From Hyphomicrobiales bacterium (GTDB lineage Bacteria > Pseudomonadota > Alphaproteobacteria > Rhizobiales > Aestuariivirgaceae): DNA of 5,033 nt. Positions 1 through 4,721 of this stretch are shown piece after piece (the stretch's first letter is position 1; each line of letters opens with the position of its first letter). The stretch spans positions 1-5,033 of the forward strand of contig JALVRJ010000210.1 in the NCBI GenBank assembly GCA_027031305.1, read 5' to 3'. Both the position numbers and the translations under genes were made by a program. The notes beneath the pieces were generated by a model. It searched no databases, was not told the DNA's origin, and was given only the letters and a program-made list of their open reading frames with translations.

Positions 1-152
1 GCGGAAATGTCCGTCCTCGTATTGCGGCCAGCGCCCAGGCGCTTCTGAAGGAGGCCGCGCGCGCCCAGGCCGACGGGCTCATCGACACCGCGCGACGGCT
101 CTATGACCTGGTGGTGCGGCGCTGGCCGCAATACGAGGACGGACATTTCCGC
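1..152. repeat. Perfect 35-bp inverted repeat at window edge
   Basis: Bases 1-35 are the exact reverse complement of 118-152, with base 1 pairing with 152 and base 35 with 118. The spacer is 82 bases. Pairing stops at 36/117. The right arm lies inside a convincing TPR-like coding sequence; the left arm begins at the first base of the window and may extend further. A repeat this long and perfect inside coding DNA is not expected by chance. Fold-back chimeras at contig ends give exactly this picture; a natural inverted duplication is the alternative. Confidence 0.9.
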
Positions 153-395
153 CGCGCCCTGTTCCTCTGGCAACTGGAAAAGGACGATGCGGCGCTGGCG
201 GAACTGGATGATCTGCTGGCGCGCAACCCCGACTATTTTCCCGCCCTTGTCTTGCGCATTCACATTTTGCGAAGGGCGCGGCGCTTGCGGGAGGCCCTGC
301 GTGCCTGCGACCGGCTGCGCGTCATCTCCCCGCGCTGGGATGCATGGCACAACCGCTGCCGCCGAATGCGCCTGAAGGTGCGGCGCGACGCCTGA
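1..395 (+). CDS. TPR-like repeat protein, 3' end only (partial)
   Basis: The reading frame is open from the left edge (first full codon at base 3) to a TGA at 393-395, giving about 130 residues with no start in the window. The protein is almost all amphipathic helix and shows the tetratricopeptide rhythm: an A-L-x-x-A-x-x-x-A-x-G-x-x-D-x-A-R-x-L-Y segment ending in a Pro (residues about 13-45), then helix pairs ending in RNP and ISP with spacing near 34 residues. TPR proteins are scaffolds for protein-protein contact; which partner this one binds cannot be told. No signal peptide or membrane segment lies in the visible part. Residues 1-11 are encoded by one arm of a perfect inverted repeat (1-35 with 118-152), and the TPR-like pattern begins just after it. 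Those residues may therefore be an assembly artefact and not the true protein. The helical-repeat call is fairly safe; the specific family is not known. Confidence 0.7.
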   Translation, partial: GNVRPRIAASAQALLKEAARAQADGLIDTARRLYDLVVRRWPQYEDGHFRRALFLWQLEKDDAALAELDDLLARNPDYFPALVLRIHILRRARRLREALRACDRLRVISPRWDAWHNRCRRMRLKVRRDA

Positions 396-431
396 AGGCC
401 CCACGCCCCCGGCGGCGGCTCTTCGAAAAGC

Positions 432-457
432 GGAAACATTCTTGATAAAATGTTTCC
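432..457. repeat. 9-bp perfect palindrome with 8-base spacer
   Basis: GGAAACATT (432-440) is the exact reverse complement of AATGTTTCC (449-457), separated by CTTGATAA. It is AT-rich against a GC-rich background and sits 37 bp after the TPR gene stop. No T-run follows on the plus strand, so it is a poor intrinsic terminator in that direction; on the minus strand a short GCTTTTC follows. It could be an operator for a dimeric regulator, since the spacer contains a TTGATA that resembles a -35 box, or an mRNA 3'-end hairpin. The function is not decided by the sequence. Confidence 0.5.
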
Positions 458-530
458 CTGGATGCCAATGCTCATTAACCCTGCGGCAAGATTTCCCCGG
501 CCATTCCGCCGAACGCGGCGGTGCAAACCT

Positions 531-545
531 TTAATCAGTCGTTAA
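531..545. promoter_or_regulatory. CtrA-type binding site (TTAA-N7-TTAA)
   Basis: TTAA at 531-534 and TTAA at 542-545 are separated by exactly seven bases (TCAGTCG). This is the full consensus box for CtrA, the alphaproteobacterial cell-cycle response regulator. A further TTAACC half-site-like sequence lies at 475-480. The background is GC-rich, which makes a perfect box less likely by chance, and the site lies in non-coding DNA. It sits 257 bp before carD and 47 bp before the terminator at 592-623, so it could control a short transcript or the carD leader. That the box is bound by CtrA is inference. Confidence 0.45.
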
Positions 546-591
546 TTCGTGGTATGGGGGAGGATGACAGGAACACAGGTGCATTCGCGCT

Positions 592-623
592 CCGGGCTTC
601 CACGTGTTGAAGCCCGGGTTTTT
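592..623 (+). terminator. Strong intrinsic terminator upstream of carD
   Basis: CCGGGCTTC (592-600) pairs perfectly with GAAGCCCGG (609-617) around an 8-base loop, and is followed by G then TTTTT (619-623). This is a textbook rho-independent terminator for plus-strand transcription. It lies 197 bp after the TPR gene stop and 178 bp before carD, so it either ends a long 3' UTR of the upstream gene or ends a short RNA that starts between about 480 and 560. Confidence 0.85.
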
Positions 624-783
624 CTGGCGCGTTTCGGGCGAAACCCCTCGCCCTGCCCCGTTCCTGCCAGCATAAGGACATGCCTTGCGTTTGCAAGCCC
701 GTTTTTACGAAGCAGGCCAATGAGCCAACCAGCGCGCCCCTGCATGAGTTTCATGAGGGTACGCGTCGGAGAACCCTGTAAAC

Positions 784-790
784 AAGGAGG
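784..790 (+). promoter_or_regulatory. Ribosome binding site of carD
   Basis: AAGGAGG is a full Shine-Dalgarno core, 11 bases before the ATG at 802. The spacing is slightly long. It supports this ATG over any later in-frame Met, and the next Met lies inside the conserved domain. Confidence 0.75.
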
Positions 791-801
791 CGATCGACGC
801 C

Positions 802-1341
802 ATGGCCAGCAAGAAAGGTGCAAGGAACAAACTTTCCTTCAAGCCCGGTGAGTTCATCGTCTACCCCGCCCATGGCGTGGGCAAGATCGTGGCGGTGGAA
901 ACCGAGGAAATCGCCGGCATGGAGCTGGAGCTATACGTCATCGATTTCGACAAGGAAAAAATGCGCCTGCGCGTGCCCACCAACAAGTGCGAACAGATCG
1001 GGATGCGCAAGCTTTCCGGCAAGGATATCCTTGACGAGGTGATGAACGTGTTGCGCGGCAAGCCGAAGGTTCGCCGCGCCATGTGGTCGCGCCGCGCTCA
1101 GGAATACGAGGCCAAGATCAATTCCGGCGATATCATCTTCGTGGCGGAAGTGGTGCGCGATCTTTACCGTCCCGATGACCAGCCCGAACAGTCCTACTCC
1201 GAACGCCAGCTTTTCGAGGCGGCGCTGGACCGGCTGGCGCGCGAGGTTTCGGCCGTGAAGAAGGTGAGCGAAACCCAGGCCACCGAGGAGATCCGCGAGG
1301 TGCTCTCCACCGCCCGCAAGAAATCCATCAGGGCCGCCTGA
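802..1341 (+). CDS. carD: CarD/CdnL family transcriptional regulator
   Basis: CarD-family proteins bind the beta subunit of RNA polymerase and stabilise the open promoter complex, notably at rRNA and biosynthetic promoters; the alphaproteobacterial member is called CdnL. The 179-aa protein has both expected parts. Residues about 13-71 form the Tudor-like polymerase-interaction domain, beginning F-K-P-G-E-F-I-V-Y-P-A-H-G-V-G-K-I, the hallmark of the family. Residues about 72-170 form the helical DNA-contacting domain with Trp95 in the M-W-S-R-R stretch, matching the conserved Trp that wedges at the upstream edge of the bubble. A lysine-rich N-terminus (MASKKGARNK) precedes the fold. The chain ends in Ala-Ala, as in Caulobacter CdnL, where I recall that the terminal alanines mark the protein for ClpXP; this point is from memory. 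The gene has a strong ribosome binding site and its own terminator just downstream, so it is probably monocistronic. Confidence 0.95.
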   Translation: MASKKGARNKLSFKPGEFIVYPAHGVGKIVAVETEEIAGMELELYVIDFDKEKMRLRVPTNKCEQIGMRKLSGKDILDEVMNVLRGKPKVRRAMWSRRAQEYEAKINSGDIIFVAEVVRDLYRPDDQPEQSYSERQLFEAALDRLAREVSAVKKVSETQATEEIREVLSTARKKSIRAA

Positions 1342-1369
1342 GCCGTTCCCGGAATGATTGCCTTGCGAC

Positions 1370-1404
1370 AATCCGGCCACTCCATCGCGGAGTGGCCGGA
1401 TTTT
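1370..1404 (+). terminator. Intrinsic terminator of carD
   Basis: A 14-bp perfect stem (1370-1383 with 1389-1402) around a 5-base loop ATCGC is followed by a short T-run (TTTT, 1401-1404, partly in the stem). It begins 28 bases after the carD stop. The stem is long and GC-rich enough to compensate for the modest U-tract. In the minus direction there is no T-run after the stem, so it probably serves carD only. Confidence 0.85.
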
Positions 1405-1452
1405 CCGTGCGCGGTGGCCGACGGGAAGATGTCCTGTCAGAAAGCATGAACA

Positions 1453-1584
1453 ATGCCAGATTGCGTGAAGGCTGACCGGCAAAGCCGTCCCGCGCCCCCA
1501 TCCAAGCCCTTGTTTCTCATGATTTGAGGGCCCAAGTGGGGGCGCGGGGCAGTCTCACGGGTCAGACATTACGCAATCTGGTAT
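1453..1584. repeat. 132-bp palindromic element (MITE-like or structured 3' UTR)
   Basis: The whole segment is one inverted repeat in a single register: every pair has coordinates that sum to 3037. By hand count about 44 of 66 positions pair as Watson-Crick and 7 more as G-T. The outer arm (1453-1477 with 1560-1584) contains an 11-bp perfect run, CCAGATTGCGT with ACGCAATCTGG, and CTGACC with GGTCAG. After a symmetric 9x9 internal loop comes a 12-bp perfect run (1489-1500 with 1537-1548), a 4x4 loop, GCCCT with AGGGC, and a small apical loop. No T-run follows on either strand. It fills the space between the carD terminator and the convergent operon, and its right end coincides with the last base of the GDYXXLXY gene stop codon. 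Read as terminal inverted repeats, the 25-bp ends match at 21 positions. Only CA dinucleotides flank both ends (1451-1452 and 1585-1586), so a target duplication is doubtful. Confidence 0.7.
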
Positions 1585-2255
1585 CACAACAGGCCATCCA
1601 CGAGGATGCGCTTGCCATCGACATACAGGCCCGCGATGGCGGCCTCGCCCCTCGCGTTCACCCGCAGGATGACCCCCGGCACGCGGGCGCCCTCCTCGGG
1701 AACCATCCGGCCCCTGTTCCTGTCGAAGCGCCAGCGCCCGCGCAATTCACGCTCCAGCTTCAAGGCCCTTTCCTTCGGCGCGTAAAAGCGTTCGATGCCG
1801 CAATTCACGAAAATTGCCCGCGCCCCGAACCATGAACGCTTGCACCGCAGAAAGACCTCTTCCCGCCCCAGCTTCTCCGGTGGCTTGAGAAGGGCATGGG
1901 AAAACGCCCAGAACGGCGGGCGAGCGGGATCCTTGCGCAGAACCACGAAAATGGTGCCGCTGGGAGAAAATGCCGAACGCCCGCCATTGTTCCGCAACTG
2001 ATCGAAATCACGCACCCGGCTCGTTTCGATGCGCGAGAAATCATAATTCAGCAGCGCGTAATGTCCGCGGAAAAGATCGCGCGGGTCGACTGGCCGCATG
2101 GGAACGATGACCTCCCGGCCCGTTTGAAGCAGCCGCATCCGCTGCCAGATCATGCCGCCGATGACGATTGTGAAGGCCACCAGGACCGCCACCATGCGTA
2201 ACCAGGCGGACAGGCCTTCCACTCCCTGCCAGAGCTGCCGCAACATCCGCATCAT
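1584..2255 (-). CDS. GDYXXLXY-type membrane-anchored protein
   Basis: This 223-aa protein has one hydrophobic segment near the N-terminus (residues about 19-36, V-A-V-L-V-A-F-T-I-V-I-G-G-M-I) after a short basic cytoplasmic end, then a soluble domain of about 185 residues, probably periplasmic. The family signature G-D-Y-x-x-L-x-Y is present at residues 64-71 as GHYALLNY, so His replaces the usual Asp. It is preceded by V-D-P-R-D-L-F-R and followed at about 153-160 by the typical G-I-E-R-F-Y-A-P. The family has no known biochemical role and is typically encoded beside DUF2157 or DUF4401 membrane proteins, as here. The start ATG overlaps the stop of the upstream gene by 4 bp (ATGA), and a strong ribosome binding site lies inside that gene, so translation is likely coupled. 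The length and C-terminus look complete. The stop codon touches the 132-bp palindromic element. Confidence 0.88.
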   Translation of the reverse strand: MMRMLRQLWQGVEGLSAWLRMVAVLVAFTIVIGGMIWQRMRLLQTGREVIVPMRPVDPRDLFRGHYALLNYDFSRIETSRVRDFDQLRNNGGRSAFSPSGTIFVVLRKDPARPPFWAFSHALLKPPEKLGREEVFLRCKRSWFGARAIFVNCGIERFYAPKERALKLERELRGRWRFDRNRGRMVPEEGARVPGVILRVNARGEAAIAGLYVDGKRILVDGLL

Positions 2256-3748
2256 GGCGCTTCCTCCTCATGCGGAGGCTGGGCGTTCATCTCCCCTTGC
2301 CGCCGTTCCAACCAGGCGAGGAAGCGCCATCCACCCAGCGCCAGCACCAGCAACAGCAGCCCCGCACCAAGGAAGAACCCGGCCGTGCCCAGCAGCGAGC
2401 CGATGGTGACCACGTAAAGCCAGAACACAGCCAGCCCGAACAGGGCCATGCCCAGACGCCACAGCCCCTTGCGTTCATGCTCCAGCCCCAGCGCCATCAG
2501 CCACACCGCCAGCATCAGGCTCAAGCCTCCCGCCACCCACTTCGACACCAGGAACGCCGGCCAGTAAGGCAGACCCCATTGCCACAGACCGAAAACCAGT
2601 GGTGGCAAGGCCTCCCACCAGGCGATCCGTCGCGTGACCACGCCCGCCAGGGCCAATAGTGCCAATGCCACGAGCGCCACGTGCGGCCAGAAGCCGCTGG
2701 CCTCTTGCGGCAGTCCGCCCCCCGCCAGCTCGCGCAGCACGCGCCGCATCAGGTCGCCGGTGGCCACCAACAGCGAAAAGCCCCATGCATGAAGTGTCCC
2801 TTGCCAGATCAGTGGAATGGCGAAGAGGCGCGCTTCCTCGTTGCTCGCGCGCGCCAGCCACACCCCTGTCAGCGCCGCCAGCAATCCGACGAAGGGCAAC
2901 AGGCGGAATACGCTTTCCATCATGGCCCGTTGGCTGGCGCCCAGGGTAGCCAGATTGTAGGTCAGCCACGCGAGAAGGGCGAACACCACCACCTGCGCCA
3001 GCCAGCGCCAACGGTGCAACATGGTCAGCCCCGCCGCCACCAGCAACGGCAACAGGAAAGGCCAGTGCCAGGGAGCCGTGGAGCCCATTGGCCGCGATGT
3101 CATGAACACCCACGGCGCAAGGTTGAGCTCACCGATTGCCACCAGGCTCCAGCCCAGCGCCAGCAGCAGCCCGGCGACGCTGGCCGCCTCCGACCCCATG
3201 AGCGCGCCCAGCGCCAGCGCGCCCATGCTCCAGGTCAGCAGAAATCGTTCGGGATCGCCGGAAATGTGGAAAATCTGCGCTACCAGGGCCATGGCGCCAC
3301 CGAATGCGAGCGCGGTGAGCAAGAACATGCCCTCCGCATACAATCGCCCGGCCTTTTCCCGCAGCCACACCGCCAGCAGGCCGCCCCCCCACAGCCCACC
3401 CATGACCCACGCCAGCCGGGCCAGGCGGCTCATGCTGTCCCAGTTGGCGGCCACGAAGCTCAGCAATCCCGCCGCCAGCAACACTCCCGCCAGCGTAAAC
3501 ATGGCGCCCACCATGCGGTTGCCGCGTTGCCGCGGCACGGGCATGGCGCTCCGCGCAGATTCCCCGCTGGTGGTGGAAGAGGCCGAGGCATCGACCTGCC
3601 GGGCATGGGCTTGCGCGTCGCGCGCGAGATCTTCCGCCAACTGCGGCGAAATGCGTCCCTCGCGCACCCAGCGCGAGAGGTCGGCGCGCAACCGCCCCAG
3701 ATATGCCTCGTCGGAAGGTGCCAACTCGCCCCCGTTCATGAGTGGCAT
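2252..3748 (-). CDS. DUF2157 polytopic inner-membrane protein
   Basis: The 498-aa protein starts with a soluble helical region (residues about 10-52: Y-L-G-R-L-R-A-D-L-S-R-W-V-R-E-G-R-I-S), a Ser/Thr-rich linker (53-68), then about 12-14 hydrophobic segments to residue 480, and a short charged tail. The DUF2157 hallmark is seen at 86-129: L-A-G-V-L-L-A-A-G-L-L-S-F-V-A-A-N-W-D-S-M-S-R-L-A-R-L-A, followed by the F-G-G-A-M-A-L-V-A-Q-I-F-H-I-S-G stretch at 149-164. The biochemical function is unknown for the family. At 498 residues it is longer than a minimal DUF2157 protein, and its C-terminal half may stand in for the DUF4401 protein often found as a separate neighbour; this is inference. It begins 10 bp after the upstream gene and overlaps the next by 4 bp. 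Neither ATG 3748 nor the in-frame ATG 3739 has a clear Shine-Dalgarno, so the first is kept by convention. Confidence 0.88.
   Translation of the reverse strand: MPLMNGGELAPSDEAYLGRLRADLSRWVREGRISPQLAEDLARDAQAHARQVDASASSTTSGESARSAMPVPRQRGNRMVGAMFTLAGVLLAAGLLSFVAANWDSMSRLARLAWVMGGLWGGGLLAVWLREKAGRLYAEGMFLLTALAFGGAMALVAQIFHISGDPERFLLTWSMGALALGALMGSEAASVAGLLLALGWSLVAIGELNLAPWVFMTSRPMGSTAPWHWPFLLPLLVAAGLTMLHRWRWLAQVVVFALLAWLTYNLATLGASQRAMMESVFRLLPFVGLLAALTGVWLARASNEEARLFAIPLIWQGTLHAWGFSLLVATGDLMRRVLRELAGGGLPQEASGFWPHVALVALALLALAGVVTRRIAWWEALPPLVFGLWQWGLPYWPAFLVSKWVAGGLSLMLAVWLMALGLEHERKGLWRLGMALFGLAVFWLYVVTIGSLLGTAGFFLGAGLLLLVLALGGWRFLAWLERRQGEMNAQPPHEEEAP
2263..2268 (-). promoter_or_regulatory. 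Ribosome binding site of the GDYXXLXY gene
   Basis: AGGAGG on the minus strand, within GAGGAGGAAG, lies 7 bases before the ATG at 2255. It is embedded in the last codons of the DUF2157 gene, where it encodes part of the E-E-E run. It fixes the start and supports coupled translation. Confidence 0.75.
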
Positions 3749-3758
3749 CGGGATGGAA

Positions 3759-4556
3759 TCAGCCGAAGCTTAGCCGCAATCGCGCGGCAATGGCAATGCG
3801 GGCGCGATCCAGCGGCGAGATGGCTGACAACGGGTCGGCCTTGGCACCCCGCTTTCGCAAGGCTCTCAAGGCGCATTCCGCCATGGCGTACAGGCTGTAG
3901 GTTTGTGCCATCAGGTGCTTGTCGGACACTTGCCGATGCAGCCCGCGCGCGGCACGCAGCAATTCCGCGACGTTTTCAACGGCTCCTTCCGGCCAGCGTG
4001 CGGCGTTGCGCAACACGAACCACGCGCGCGCCAGATCATCCGCCCGTCGCAGAACCACCTCGTCCACTTCTCCATGCAGATGCGAGAGATATCTCAACAC
4101 CGGCGCGCTCGCCCGTGCGGCATGATCCATCAGCTCTTGTGAACCGGGGCGCAAGGTCGCCGCCTTGCCACAGATCTCGTCACGGGTGGCGTCGGCCAGC
4201 GCCAGCGCGTCGGCGAAGCTGCCGCCCGTCTCCAGCATCGAATCGCGCAGGATGACCGCCGGCAGGAGCTCCGGGCGGCTCAGTGCCGGACCGAAGGCGC
4301 CCGCCAGCGCCAGCTCCAGCGCCTCCACGCGCTTGATGCGCTCGTCCTCCGGCACCGCCATGGTGGCGATATCCGCCAAAGCCGCCACGAACACCGCCAG
4401 CGCCGCCATGTGGCGGCGTGCCGCGGGTGCCATGAGCGCCGGCTTCAGCGGCGTCATGAACACGTACCATGGCGCACGCGCGACGTCGGCCATCGGTTTC
4501 GGTGGCGGCGCGCCTGGCACCGCGCGCGGCATGTCTCCGGGAAACGGGCTTTTCAT
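3759..4556 (-). CDS. Divergent squalene/phytoene synthase-like protein
   Basis: I suggest this 265-aa, alanine-rich, mainly helical protein is a remote relative of the alphaproteobacterial squalene/phytoene synthase family. By eye several stretches follow its order. Residues 47-86 (A-x-L-A-V-F-V-A-A-L-A-D-I-A) resemble the L-Y-A-F-N-A-E-L-A-R segment. Residues 142-185 (L-M-D-H-A-A-R-A-S-A-P-V-L-R-Y ... D-D-L-A-R-A-W-F-V-L-R-N-A) resemble the A-x-x-x-A-G-x-L ... G-R-A-W-G-L-x-x-L-L-R part. The end (I-S-P-L-D-R-A-R-I-A-I-A-A-R-L-R) resembles the usual S-P-L-x-R-x-x-R-L-W-x-A C-terminus. The paired D-x-x-x-D motifs and the Q-W-W-R segment that bind prenyl diphosphate are absent, so catalysis is unlikely. 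The frame is open up to 4790, but that extension has poor protein character and overlaps the divergent gene. I chose ATG 4556, although no clear Shine-Dalgarno precedes it. It is the first gene of the DUF2157 operon. The coding call is good; the family call is tentative. Confidence 0.6.
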   Translation of the reverse strand: MKSPFPGDMPRAVPGAPPPKPMADVARAPWYVFMTPLKPALMAPAARRHMAALAVFVAALADIATMAVPEDERIKRVEALELALAGAFGPALSRPELLPAVILRDSMLETGGSFADALALADATRDEICGKAATLRPGSQELMDHAARASAPVLRYLSHLHGEVDEVVLRRADDLARAWFVLRNAARWPEGAVENVAELLRAARGLHRQVSDKHLMAQTYSLYAMAECALRALRKRGAKADPLSAISPLDRARIAIAARLRLSFG

Positions 4557-4705
4557 GATTTCGTCCACTTTTTCATGGATGTCCCAGTCTCGGCACTCAT
4601 AATGGCTGAAAGGTCCGCCCGAAAGGGGCGACGCTAAATGCCACCGATAAGGGCGCAGGCGGCCGTCGCTCATGGAGCATCTTCCGCCCGCCGACAACGA
4701 CCAGC
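4557..4705. promoter_or_regulatory. Divergent intergenic region, promoters expected
   Basis: This stretch separates the minus-strand operon start from the plus-strand secreted-protein gene, so it should hold both promoters. A CATAAT (4598-4603, plus) is the best -10-like match, but it has no good -35 partner at 16-18 bases. A CCCG/CGGG-type mini-hairpin (4616-4628, GCCCGAAAGGGGC) is also visible. No confident promoter can be assigned. Confidence 0.3.
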
Positions 4706-4713
4706 AAGGAAGG
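4706..4713 (+). promoter_or_regulatory. Ribosome binding site of the four-CX6C protein gene
   Basis: AAGGAAGG lies 8 bases before ATG 4722. It selects this Met, directly before a clean signal peptide, over the upstream in-frame start at 4638. Confidence 0.65.
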
Positions 4714-4721
4714 TTCCGCCC

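Larger units (their letters stand above)
396..801. other. Gene-free 406-bp region between TPR gene and carD
   Basis: No convincing protein-coding frame was found on either strand. The frames that stay open here are short, lack a sensible ribosome binding site or run through the terminator stem. The region holds the palindrome at 432-457, a small CCGCC/GGCGG hairpin (506-521), the CtrA-type box at 531-545, the terminator at 592-623, a GTTTC/GAAAC mini-hairpin just after it (631-644), a CTTGC/GCAAG hairpin followed by CCCGTTTTT (684-706), and a CATGAG direct repeat (743-748 and 752-757). I could not place a convincing sigma-70 promoter for carD, although it should lie between about 624 and 780. 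Confidence 0.6.

Noticed and set aside
260..526. Minus-strand frame across the TPR gene end
   Set aside because: It is Arg-rich, antisense to the TPR-like repeats and crosses the palindrome at 432-457; most likely a compositional shadow.
549..851. A 100-codon plus-strand frame before carD
   Set aside because: It runs through the terminator stem-loop at 592-623 and into carD in another frame; its start has a purine-rich run nearby, but the product shows no features of a real protein.
931..1482. A 183-codon open frame on the minus strand opposite carD
   Set aside because: It is fully antisense to a confidently identified CarD and runs through the carD terminator stem; the product has no recognisable features.
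1453..1584. 6S RNA or tRNA-like gene in the palindromic element
   Set aside because: The overall long-hairpin shape with an internal bubble resembles 6S RNA, but the conserved sequence blocks are not visible, and there is no tRNA cloverleaf or CCA-proximal signature.
2681..4255. A 524-codon open frame on the plus strand
   Set aside because: It runs antisense through both the DUF2157 gene and the synthase-like gene and gives a Q/H/R/P-rich, low-complexity product typical of the strand opposite GC-rich helical genes. It has no good start and no recognisable domain.
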